Below are positions 1 to 5,672 of a DNA stretch of 9,058 nt, in pieces. Position numbers and translations under genes: made by a program. The first letter of the stretch is position 1. Every line of letters begins with the position of its first letter. The stretch comes from Clostridiales bacterium (GTDB lineage: Bacteria; Bacillota; Clostridia; Oscillospirales; JAAYOS01), in assembly GCA_012521525.1 (NCBI GenBank), contig JAAYMG010000412.1:1-9058 (forward strand), in the 5' to 3' direction. Below the pieces are notes generated by a model. It did not search any database. It was given only the letters and a program-made list of their open reading frames with translations, and was not told the DNA's origin.

Positions 1-245
1 AGGGTATCCGCGCGAGTATCGATACGCACTCGTTCCCGAGCCTGCCGATATTTGAGATAATACAGAAAAAAGGAAATATCTCTTCCCGTGATATGTTCAA
101 CACATTCAATATGGGTCTGGGTCTGGCAATGGTCGTGGACAGCGCTGACGTCGGCACAGCAATGTGCACGCTTACGCAGCTTGGCGAGCACCCGTACCTG
201 ATCGGGACCTGCATTGAAGGAGATCCGGGTGTGGACCTATGGTAA
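1..245 (+). CDS. purM: Phosphoribosylformylglycinamidine cyclo-ligase (AIR synthetase), C-terminal part
   Basis: The 3' end of a gene that starts before the window, read in frame from base 3 to the TAA at 243-245 (80 residues). PurM closes the imidazole ring of 5-aminoimidazole ribonucleotide using ATP, in cytosolic de novo purine synthesis. The visible part has the typical C-terminal PurM features: a segment beginning GIRASIDTHSFPSLPIFEII, then the glycine-rich FNMGLGLAMVV strand, then a closing segment containing LGEHPYLIG. The final codons overlap the start of purN by 7 bases, so the two genes are almost certainly co-transcribed and translationally coupled. The purM-purN order is common in Firmicute pur operons. 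The N-terminal ATP-binding part cannot be assessed here. Confidence 0.93.
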   Translation, partial: GIRASIDTHSFPSLPIFEIIQKKGNISSRDMFNTFNMGLGLAMVVDSADVGTAMCTLTQLGEHPYLIGTCIEGDPGVDLW

Positions 246-862
246 GGATCGCCGTTTTGGTATCCGGCGGAGGTACCAACCTGCAGGCATTGCTCGACGC
301 GAAAAGTAACGGGCATATAAAGAACGGCGACTTCACCCTCGTCGTCTCATCCTCTCCCGACGCATATGCCCTTACCCGTGCCGAAACCCACGGCATCAAA
401 AGCGTCGTAGTTGACCGGAAAAAGTACAGGAACCGCACCGAATTTACAAATGCCATACTGGATGTGCTCAATGAGCATCAAATAGAACTTGTCGTGCTTG
501 CAGGTTTCCTGTATGTCCTTTCACCGGAGTTCACGCAGCAATACAGGAACCGGGTCATAAACGTGCACCCGTCACTTATTCCCGCTTTCTGCGGTGACGG
601 GTTTTACGGACTTCGGGTGCATGAAAAAGTGCTTGAGTACGGCGTAAAACTGACGGGTGCAACCGTCCATTTCGTAAACGAGGAAACTGACGGGGGGCCC
701 ATAATCCTTCAAAAGGCTGTGGATGTCGTGGACGGTGATACTCCGGAGACGCTTCAGCGCCGGGTCATGGAGCAGGCCGAGTGGGTCATCCTCCCCAGGG
801 CCGTCGAACTGTTTTGTGACGGCCGTCTGAAAGTGGAAGGCCGACACGTCAGGATAACTTGA
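239..862 (+). CDS. purN: Phosphoribosylglycinamide formyltransferase (GART)
   Basis: A 207-residue cytosolic enzyme that transfers the formyl group of 10-formyltetrahydrofolate to glycinamide ribonucleotide, the third step of purine synthesis. The phosphate-binding loop SGGGTNLQAL lies at residues 9-18. The catalytic triad known from E. coli PurN is present: Asn108 and His110 in NVHPSLIPAF, and Asp151 in the HFVNEETDGGPII loop. The stretch after the catalytic histidine (FCGDGFYGLRVHEKVLEYG) resembles clostridial PurN more than the E. coli or Bacillus form. The ATG overlaps the purM stop codon by 7 bases. The nearest purine-rich stretch, GAAGGAG, lies about 18 bases upstream, too far for a normal RBS, so translation probably depends on coupling to purM. 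No purH follows, so this is the visible 3' end of the purine cluster. Confidence 0.96.
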   Translation: MVRIAVLVSGGGTNLQALLDAKSNGHIKNGDFTLVVSSSPDAYALTRAETHGIKSVVVDRKKYRNRTEFTNAILDVLNEHQIELVVLAGFLYVLSPEFTQQYRNRVINVHPSLIPAFCGDGFYGLRVHEKVLEYGVKLTGATVHFVNEETDGGPIILQKAVDVVDGDTPETLQRRVMEQAEWVILPRAVELFCDGRLKVEGRHVRIT

Positions 863-1146
863 CGAAATTCTTCCTGATCTTAAGTAAGCCTTGCAATTTC
901 TCCGCAGATAATATAAGCTTTGTATGGACACATAAATATCGTATGGCAATTGAATGCTTTACCGTATACATGGTGACCATATGTCAACGATACTTATTAC
1001 AACGATTCTTAAACCTAATTACTTATATCTAATTGCTTATATCGATTACGCATTAATATCGATAACGCAGCGTCCTGATGTTCAGTACCGTTAATAAATG
1101 CATTCTCTGGTCACCCCATGTTTTATAGCGGACAGGAGAGAAAAAA
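863..1146. other. AT-rich intergenic region with degenerate repeats
   Basis: 284 bases between purN and the thymidylate synthase homologue, clearly richer in A and T than the flanking genes. I see no convincing coding frame or strong terminator. GAAATT (864-869) and AATTTC (895-900) could pair weakly. An 11-base palindrome with a central G, ATGGTGACCAT, lies at 970-980. Degenerate tandem repeats occupy 1016-1069 (separate entry). A promoter for the downstream gene is expected here, but no candidate has both a good -35 and a good -10 at 16-18 base spacing. Confidence 0.5.
1016..1069. repeat. Degenerate 14-17 bp tandem repeats upstream of the thymidylate synthase homologue
   Basis: TAATTACTTATATC (1016-1029) is followed at once by TAATTGCTTATATC (1030-1043), 13 of 14 identical. 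The second copy runs into GATTACGCA (1044-1052), which recurs as GATAACGCA (1061-1069) at a 17-base period, again preceded by ATATC. The block ends 77 bases before the start codon at 1147, where promoter or operator sequence is expected. A role as protein binding sites is inference. Confidence 0.55.
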
Positions 1147-1899
1147 ATGAAAGAATTCCTCGTACATGGAGACACACTCCCCGAAGCCTATCACAAGTCA
1201 CTGGTCACACTGCATTATGAGGGTGAACATGTCCCCTGCCCGGATTATAACACCAACCAGAAAGAGCTCTCGATGACATTGTCGATATCAGATCCTTTGC
1301 GCGAACCGATGATAAGCCGTCTCTTTATCGGCGGTTACAGCGAGCTGGAACAGTACAGGCAGGAAATAATCGACGGTATCCTCGATTTCGAGATCGAGAG
1401 GGGCAACTGGGAATATACTTACCACAGCAGGATCGCCGAGCAGATGCCCTTTATAATCAGAGAGCTGAAACGCAATCCGGATTCCCGAAGGGCGGTCATC
1501 GACGTTCGTGACTGGAAGCACGATACCCGCGAAGGAAACACTTCCCCTGCATGCCTGCAGCACATCCAGTATCTCGTCCGAAACGGAAAGCTGCACTGCA
1601 AGGTACTCTTCCGTTCCAACGACGCGGCAAAAGCCACTTTCATGAACGCCTTCGCGCTGATCCTGCTCCAGAAAAAAGTCGCGGACGAGCTTGGCTTCGA
1701 GGTCGGCTCCTACACCCACAGGGCCAACAGCTTCCATGTCTACGAGAAGGATTACGATCTCCTCAAAGGATATGTCGAAAGGATCGAAAAAGGTCTCCCT
1801 ACGACATACAACTACGTGGGAGAGTGGGATGAATTGATGGAGGAGGCAAGGCCTCATATTGCCCGCACAGTGGAGGAGCTAAAATCCCGCGGCAGTTGA
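1147..1899 (+). CDS. Thymidylate synthase family protein, short methanogen-type form
   Basis: A 250-residue protein of the thymidylate synthase / dCMP hydroxymethylase fold. Members methylate dUMP, or hydroxymethylate dUMP or dCMP, with 5,10-methylene-tetrahydrofolate. Key residues align at family spacing. Cys136 (SPACLQ) fits the catalytic cysteine. Arg156 in RSND lies exactly 20 residues later and Asn167 11 beyond that, as Cys146, Arg166 and Asn177 do in E. coli ThyA. His197 and Tyr199 (FHVY) fit the nucleotide-sugar contacts, and Arg114-Arg115 the phosphate-binding pair. Asn167 favours dUMP over dCMP. The N-terminal part does not look like standard ThyA: I cannot find the ELLWFLxG helix with the catalytic glutamate, and WEYTYHSRI replaces the usual YGxQWR. 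From memory, the sequence resembles archaeal methanogen thymidylate synthases. The start is supported by AGGAGAG (1134-1140), 6 bases upstream. It stands alone, with no folA beside it. Family is firm; exact reaction is uncertain. Confidence 0.82.
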   Translation: MKEFLVHGDTLPEAYHKSLVTLHYEGEHVPCPDYNTNQKELSMTLSISDPLREPMISRLFIGGYSELEQYRQEIIDGILDFEIERGNWEYTYHSRIAEQMPFIIRELKRNPDSRRAVIDVRDWKHDTREGNTSPACLQHIQYLVRNGKLHCKVLFRSNDAAKATFMNAFALILLQKKVADELGFEVGSYTHRANSFHVYEKDYDLLKGYVERIEKGLPTTYNYVGEWDELMEEARPHIARTVEELKSRGS

Positions 1900-1901
1900 G
1901 G

Positions 1902-1935
1902 ACTTACCGGACGCTCTTACTTACCGGACTCTCTT
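1902..1935. repeat. Tandem duplication of a 17-bp unit
   Basis: ACTTACCGGACGCTCTT (1902-1918) is followed directly by ACTTACCGGACTCTCTT (1919-1935), 16 of 17 identical. It begins two bases after the thymidylate synthase homologue's stop codon, in the untranslated 3' region. Only two copies are present. I see no inverted-repeat character that would make it a terminator. Confidence 0.75.
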
Positions 1936-2004
1936 ATAGTTGACATATAGTGCAAACATATAAGATGCTGCCTGTTTTATACATTGCCTTTCGGAATTAA
2001 GATC

Positions 2005-2059
2005 AAGGGGGCGGGGATTTGACACACAGAGTACAAGTTGTCAAATCCCTCGCCCCCTT
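2005..2059. repeat. Long GC-rich inverted repeat (20-21 bp arms)
   Basis: The arm at 2005-2024 (AAGGGGGCGGGGATTTGACA) is complementary to 2039-2059 over its whole length except for one extra base on the right, with a 14-base loop between. The structure would be very stable in RNA of either strand. Neither side is followed by a run of T in the right direction, so it is not a textbook intrinsic terminator. It could still end or protect convergent transcripts, or be a relic of a small mobile repeat. Confidence 0.8.
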
Positions 2060-2086
2060 AGTTCATCCGGCATTCTTGGAAATGCA

Positions 2087-2123
2087 AAGTGGCCCTATAA
2101 AGGACCACCTGTTCGTTGTTTTT
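2087..2123 (+). terminator. Weak candidate terminator for the thymidylate synthase homologue
   Basis: An imperfect hairpin pairs AAGTGGCCC (2087-2095) with GGACCACCT (2102-2110), with two mismatches, and is followed by GTTCGTTGTTTTT (2111-2123). The T run begins about nine bases from the stem, so this would be a poor intrinsic terminator. It is the only hairpin plus T-rich stretch after the plus-strand gene. Confidence 0.3.
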
Positions 2124-2224
2124 ATATTACCGGTTTTGAGCCGCTTCGTCCCGCTGACGGGTCTGCATATAACCATTGGCAGTTAATGCACACGCCCATT
2201 CATCGCACTCGTGCAAACGACATG

Positions 2225-2713
2225 TCAAGAGTTCAGTATGTATCGCACCTCAATAAGCTCCTTGCCCCCGATGATGATCGGCTTTTCGTCCCCCGATTCG
2301 ACAAAACCGATTTTTTCATAAAAAGCCCTCGCCACGGCATTGTCGCGCAGCACCCATAATAATACGCTGTCAAATCCGCTGCTTTTAAGCTCGTCAAGAG
2401 CAGCCTGCATGAGCTTTCTGCCATAGCCCAGTCCTATATAGTCCGGATGTAGATATATCGAGACTATTTCGCCCCAGCCCGGTAAGTCGGGATCCCGTCC
2501 CGGGCCAAACGACGAAGTGCCGATGTATTTGTCCCCTTCCAGCATCACCAGCGCGTTGAACCGGCTGTTCCTAAGTCTGGGGACCCAGCGTTCATCGGTA
2601 AGCGAATCCAAATAGTGCTGAGGGACAATACCGCGGTATGCATGTTTCCAACTGAGTGCATATATGCGGCTTACCTCTTCTATATCGCTGTCTTCCATCC
2701 GGCGAATCAGCAT
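2225..2713 (-). CDS. GNAT family N-acetyltransferase
   Basis: A 162-residue single-domain acetyltransferase that would move an acetyl group from acetyl-CoA to an amine on an unidentified substrate in the cytosol. The acetyl-CoA binding motif A is IVSIYLHPDYIGLGYGRKL (residues 83-101), with the IGLGYG pyrophosphate loop. Motif B is VLRDNAVARAFYEKIGF (about 122-138), the usual C-terminal helix and strand. The frame is open upstream to a GTG at 2758, but the ATG at 2711-2713 is preferred: GGAGG lies 6 bases upstream of it, and the protein then begins MLIRRMEDSDIEEV, the normal GNAT first strand. It is monocistronic, convergent with the thymidylate synthase homologue and downstream of tRNA-Pro. 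The motifs do not reveal the substrate; antibiotic, ribosomal protein and small-amine targets are all known in the family. Confidence 0.88.
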   Translation of the reverse strand: MLIRRMEDSDIEEVSRIYALSWKHAYRGIVPQHYLDSLTDERWVPRLRNSRFNALVMLEGDKYIGTSSFGPGRDPDLPGWGEIVSIYLHPDYIGLGYGRKLMQAALDELKSSGFDSVLLWVLRDNAVARAFYEKIGFVESGDEKPIIIGGKELIEVRYILNS

Positions 2714-2792
2714 ACACGGCCTCCAATCCCCATACATCAGAATAGTGTCATGGTTCACGGCATCTCTTTATGATTATGTTCTGCACATTCTA

Positions 2793-2820
2793 AGTATACC
2801 CACATAGGCTATAAAATCAA
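2793..2820 (-). promoter_or_regulatory. SigA-type promoter for the GNAT gene
   Basis: On the minus strand, TTGATT (2815-2820) and TATACT (2793-2798) are separated by 16 bases. Each hexamer differs from consensus at one position. It lies about 80 bases upstream of the preferred start codon and after the tRNA terminator, so the acetyltransferase can be transcribed on its own. Confidence 0.6.
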
Positions 2821-2852
2821 CATCCGACTGCGTCATGTATCGGATAAGCAAT

Positions 2853-2893
2853 AAAAAACCGCAATCCCATGATCTATAAGGGATTGCGGTTTT
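2853..2893 (-). terminator. Intrinsic terminator of tRNA-Pro
   Basis: On the minus strand a perfect 14-bp stem (2880-2893 with 2855-2868) encloses an 11-base loop, and the run of T at 2858-2853 follows. It begins just three bases after the tRNA CCA end. Read on the plus strand it ends in only four T, so it acts mainly on the tRNA transcript. Confidence 0.88.
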
Positions 2894-2895
2894 AC

Positions 2896-2972
2896 TGGTC
2901 CGAGTGGCGGGACTTGAACCCACGGCCTCTTGAACCCCATTCAAGCGCGCTACCAATCTGCGCCACACCCGG
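2896..2972 (-). tRNA. tRNA-Pro (anticodon GGG)
   Basis: A 77-base cloverleaf including an encoded CCA. The acceptor arm CCGGGTG pairs with CACTCGG (one G-T pair) and begins C1-G72, as bacterial proline tRNAs do. The D arm is GCGC/GCGC. The anticodon stem CTTGA/TCAAG encloses the loop ATGGGGT: T33, anticodon GGG at 34-36 and G37. The T arm GTGGG/CCCGC holds the loop TTCAAGT. The GGG anticodon reads CCC and CCU proline codons. It is a single-gene unit with its own promoter and terminator. Confidence 0.95.
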
Positions 2973-2986
2973 TCATCAGCCTTGAA

Positions 2987-3015
2987 ATAATAACACAATT
3001 CAACAGCCCTGTCAA
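2987..3015 (-). promoter_or_regulatory. Strong SigA-type promoter for tRNA-Pro
   Basis: On the minus strand TTGACA (3010-3015, perfect consensus) and TATTAT (2987-2992) are separated by exactly 17 bases. The expected transcription start falls only a few bases before the mature tRNA 5' end at 2972. The placement and match suit a strongly expressed stable RNA gene. Confidence 0.85.
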
Positions 3016-3103
3016 GTGTAAACTGATGGCGCGAATGGAATGACGATTTTCGGGGTTTCAGGCCGGCGGTCCCTCCGACTGCGGATGTACGGGTATCAGT
3101 TCC

Positions 3104-4801
3104 CTATGGTGCCGGATCGTAACCGACAACGGTCCAGATCCCTGTATCGTCCTGCCTTACCAGCCTTTCAAGATATACTCTGCTGATCGGGCTTTCGGGA
3201 TCGTTTACCTCGATTATCGCATTTACTCCGTCATTGCTCAATATACTCAGATCATCATAATCTATCGGGTAATCTCCCTCTATGCCTCCGGGCGACATCT
3301 CCAGGCTTACGAACACCTGTGCCACATATACGGGATCCAGCCTCCACGGAGAGCTGCCCGAGTCCACACTCTTCTGTGTGTTTTTCTCCACCTCGATGTC
3401 GTACGGGACCTTTATCATGGGTCCTTCCTGAGGCTCTTCGTATGCCGCAGGTATCGTCAGCTCTTTACCGAACAGATCCTTGATGAATACGGTCAATCCC
3501 TCCGGCGAAATGTTCGCGACGAGCTTGTATTCATATGCATCATGCTGCCAGCGCACTGAGCATATATCGTTTGATCCTCCGTACACGCCGCCGCCCGGAA
3601 TAGTCCCCAAATCATCCTGCACATTCAAAATGATCTCGGTGTCAACGTCGCCTATCTTTCCCAGAACCGCCATGGCGTCCGGCTCAAATCCGCTATTCGT
3701 GCGCCTTAGTGATAATACTGCCTTCTCGTATCCGTCACTCGATGAAATAAAATACATTTTTATGGTTTTCGTTTCCGTTTCCACAGCAATTCTTTCAATT
3801 TCAAATCCTTCAGGGGCTTCCAGTGAGATCGCAGGCAAAAATCCGGCTATCGCTCCGGCTTCTTCAATACTGCTCACCAGTTGCACCGGATTTTCATCAA
3901 CCACAGTAAAGCCGTCCGGGACACTGAGGGACATAAGTTCATCAGGTATTGCATCTGCAAATTCTACATCTTTGTAAGTCATCCTGTACTGGATGGCGTT
4001 AAACATCCCGCTTTGCTTCCGGAGGGGAAGTTTTGTTTCCTTGTCCACCCAGATCCTGTATGAAAGCCCACCTTGGGGGGTTACTTCAAGTACTGTCGTT
4101 TGACGACCCGCAATGGTGTCCTCGCCGACTTCCCTGATTTCTATGGCGTTTGCTGCAAGCTCGATCTCCTTTCCCAGCTCAAAAGCAAACCTGTAAGGGT
4201 CAGGAAACGCAGGAAAAACATTAAGGGATTTTTCTTCGGCCCTTTTTTGCCATTTTGTCCGTCCGTTGTTTGCCGTGATCAGGCCGTCATAAGTGCCCTC
4301 AATGTGAGCGACATGGTAGCGCCCCTCTTTATCCGCCCATACATCAAGGACCATCTGAATGGTTTCCTGTCCCTGTCCGTCGATCGTTGCGATTTCAAGT
4401 ATCCCATGGTATGCCTTGACTGCATCAAAGGAACGTTCCATCGCATGGACAATGTTTGAATTGCCGAACGGCAAAATGAAGTATGCCAGCACGGCTATGA
4501 GGGCTATCGTCGCCACTGCAGCAAGCGATTTTTGCCATACTCTCTTTCGGGCATACTTCGCTGACGATTTCGATGATGCGCCTTTCTTATGAATGGGTCC
4601 TGTCTTCGACAGGCCTGATATCACTCTGCTCTCAAAACCATCCCCTGGCATTGCCGGTTCCCTGAGGCTGCGCACCTTTCTTACCGTATCCATCAGCTCT
4701 TCAAGTTCGGCGGACTCCGCCGGCTTTCCGTGCCGGGCAGGTTTTATTTCGGCGTTCAGACTGTCGATATATTCCGACAGTATTTTTTCTTTTTTACGCA
4801 T
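3104..4801 (-). CDS. Membrane-anchored anti-sigma factor with large extracytoplasmic domain
   Basis: A 565-residue one-pass protein encoded directly after an ECF sigma factor, so it probably holds that sigma factor at the membrane until a signal arrives. The N-terminal cytosolic part (about 1-90) is charged and helical and would bind the sigma factor. A single membrane segment lies near residues 92-111 (SLAAVATIALIAVLAYFILP). The exported part resembles the RseB/LolA-like lipid-binding fold at about 115-300 (a start like HAMERSFDAVKAYHG, an aromatic-rich sheet and WVDKETKLPLRK), then a second beta-rich domain and a C-terminal domain ending GIWTVVGYDPAP. These domain guesses rest on sequence feel. 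The ATG at 4799-4801 is preferred over the one at 4805-4807: AAGGAGG is 7 bases from the former and only 1 from the latter. I see no zinc-binding HxxxCxxC motif, so it is not a typical ZAS anti-sigma factor. Confidence 0.78.
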   Translation of the reverse strand: MRKKEKILSEYIDSLNAEIKPARHGKPAESAELEELMDTVRKVRSLREPAMPGDGFESRVISGLSKTGPIHKKGASSKSSAKYARKRVWQKSLAAVATIALIAVLAYFILPFGNSNIVHAMERSFDAVKAYHGILEIATIDGQGQETIQMVLDVWADKEGRYHVAHIEGTYDGLITANNGRTKWQKRAEEKSLNVFPAFPDPYRFAFELGKEIELAANAIEIREVGEDTIAGRQTTVLEVTPQGGLSYRIWVDKETKLPLRKQSGMFNAIQYRMTYKDVEFADAIPDELMSLSVPDGFTVVDENPVQLVSSIEEAGAIAGFLPAISLEAPEGFEIERIAVETETKTIKMYFISSSDGYEKAVLSLRRTNSGFEPDAMAVLGKIGDVDTEIILNVQDDLGTIPGGGVYGGSNDICSVRWQHDAYEYKLVANISPEGLTVFIKDLFGKELTIPAAYEEPQEGPMIKVPYDIEVEKNTQKSVDSGSSPWRLDPVYVAQVFVSLEMSPGGIEGDYPIDYDDLSILSNDGVNAIIEVNDPESPISRVYLERLVRQDDTGIWTVVGYDPAP

Positions 4802-4816
4802 CAGCATGCCTCCTTT

Positions 4817-5347
4817 TCAAACGCTGTTTTTCAGCAGTTCCGCAAGTGCTTTCAATCCGCGATATTGAAGGACACGGATCGTCCCCTCTTTTTTATTCAT
4901 TATTTTCGCGGTTTCGGCTGTACTATATCCCTTTATGATCCTCAGCTCGATGACCTTACGCTGTTCTTCACTGAGCCTGTCCAGCGCATTTCTTATTAAC
5001 TCGCGTTGTGATACAATGTCAGAAGAGTCTTCGACCGCCGTTTCCGTCGGATCTATCGATTCGATCCCGACCATAGTCCCGCGGCGGCTCCGCTTGCGCC
5101 ACCTGTCCCTCAGGATATTCAGCGAAACGGTCTTCAGAAAGTCGACGTGTTTCTCGATCTTCTTATCGCTCCTGCGGATATGGTCCAGCGCCCTTACGTA
5201 AGTTTCCTGAGTTATATCCTCTGCCTCTTCCCGGTTTTGAACTTTATAATAAATAAACCGGTAGATGTCTTTCCAGGTAGACGCGAACAACTTTTCAACC
5301 GACTCACGATCACCCTCTTGCAGTTTGGCAAACTCCTTTTCTTCCAT
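4817..5347 (-). CDS. ECF-type RNA polymerase sigma-70 family factor
   Basis: A 176-residue alternative sigma factor that directs RNA polymerase to a small regulon, often for envelope stress. Region 2 spans about residues 16-85, with the core-binding and -10 recognition segment DIYRFIYYKVQNREEAEDIT. Region 4 spans about 118-172, with the -35-reading helix-turn-helix YSTAETAKIMNKKEGTIRV. The linker between them is short and there is no region 3, as in the ECF class. The ATG at 5345-5347 is chosen over an in-frame TTG at 5351-5353 because GAGGAG lies 9 bases from the ATG but only 3 from the TTG. The stop codon is 15 bases from the preferred anti-sigma start, with the partner's RBS overlapping this gene's last bases, so the pair is coupled. 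A candidate ECF promoter upstream suggests autoregulation. Confidence 0.93.
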   Translation of the reverse strand: MEEKEFAKLQEGDRESVEKLFASTWKDIYRFIYYKVQNREEAEDITQETYVRALDHIRRSDKKIEKHVDFLKTVSLNILRDRWRKRSRRGTMVGIESIDPTETAVEDSSDIVSQRELIRNALDRLSEEQRKVIELRIIKGYSTAETAKIMNKKEGTIRVLQYRGLKALAELLKNSV

Positions 5348-5372
5348 TTGCAAAAACTCCTCTTTACCGGCC

Positions 5373-5399
5373 GGATGCGTTAAGTTGAAGTAAGCATCC
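5373..5399 (-). promoter_or_regulatory. Hairpin in the leader of the sigma factor mRNA
   Basis: GGATGC (5373-5378) pairs with GCATCC (5394-5399), extended by TTA/TAA past one bulged base, with an 8-base loop. It ends about ten bases upstream of the GAGGAG ribosome binding site. It could affect translation or mRNA stability; this is inference from position only. Confidence 0.4.
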
Positions 5400-5419
5400 C
5401 CAATAAGAAAATGCTCAAC

Positions 5420-5431
5420 ATACGATCGTAT
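5420..5431. promoter_or_regulatory. Perfect 12-bp palindrome ATACGATCGTAT
   Basis: A perfect palindrome located 19 bases downstream of the -10 element of the candidate ECF promoter, near the predicted transcript start. This is a plausible operator position for a dimeric repressor. No regulator can be assigned. Confidence 0.4.
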
Positions 5432-5449
5432 TTATCCTTCAATTGTAAG

Positions 5450-5475
5450 GACGTTTGATTATGCCGTTTGTTACA
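5450..5475 (-). promoter_or_regulatory. Candidate autoregulatory ECF promoter
   Basis: On the minus strand TGTAAC (5470-5475) and CGTC (5450-5453) are separated by 16 bases. Known ECF promoters, such as those of Bacillus SigW and SigX, have TGAAAC, 16-17 bases, then CGTC or CGTA. The match is close, with one -35 mismatch, and the site lies 103 bases upstream of the sigma gene's ATG. ECF genes usually drive their own transcription, so this is the likely self-recognised promoter. Confidence 0.65.
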
Positions 5476-5594
5476 CAGACATGATTTTTTGTTCCTATAT
5501 CCATTCCCAGGATACAGTCGGTTTCAAGAATATATCCTTTGATCCGCAAGACAAAAACCGTCAGTTAAATTATTACATTATTTCCATAATTTTC
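5476..5594. other. Divergent intergenic DNA with no gene seen
   Basis: The central part of the 325-base gap between the sigma factor gene and the SprT-like gene. It is AT-rich. GGATA (5511-5515) and TATCC (5534-5538) form a widely spaced inverted repeat. I found no coding frame with an RBS and no convincing SigA promoter toward the sigma gene. Confidence 0.4.
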
Positions 5595-5623
5595 TTGCTA
5601 CATAATGATCATTCTGTTATAAT
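5595..5623 (+). promoter_or_regulatory. SigA-type promoter for the SprT-like gene
   Basis: TTGCTA (5595-5600), a 17-base spacer and a perfect TATAAT (5618-5623). TG at 5615-5616 makes an extended -10. The spacer contains the perfect 10-bp palindrome AATGATCATT (5604-5613), where a bound protein would block RNA polymerase. The expected start lies about 40 bases upstream of the start codon. Confidence 0.8.
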
Positions 5624-5672
5624 ATGAGATAAGCATCGAATTCGTCATAAAATCTGAAAGGTGAGGAAAAGA

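Larger units (their letters stand above)
1936..2224. other. Convergent intergenic region with two hairpins, no gene seen
   Basis: With the tandem repeat, this completes the 325-base gap between two converging genes. TTGACA at 1940-1945 is followed by TAAGAT at 1961-1966, but the 15-base spacing is too short for a confident promoter. A long inverted repeat lies at 2005-2059 and a weaker hairpin at 2087-2110 (separate entries). A short CCCG-CTGA-CGGG hairpin follows near 2150. I see no coding frame with an RBS. A small RNA ending at the strong hairpin is possible but unproven. Confidence 0.4.

Noticed and set aside
1288..1857. 189-residue minus-strand frame opposite the thymidylate synthase homologue
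   Set aside because: It is antisense to a gene with clear family residues and shows no recognisable motif or RBS; a codon-bias shadow.
1940..1966. Promoter for a small RNA (TTGACA ... TAAGAT)
   Set aside because: The -35 is perfect but the 15-base spacing and poor -10 are not enough for a feature call; noted only as a possibility.
2714..2758. Longer GNAT protein starting at GTG 2758 or ATG 2737
   Set aside because: Neither start has a good RBS, while the ATG at 2713 has GGAGG at 6 bases and gives the usual family N-terminus.
2774..2998. 74-residue minus-strand frame across the tRNA gene
   Set aside because: It reads through tRNA-Pro and its terminator, so it is not a protein gene.
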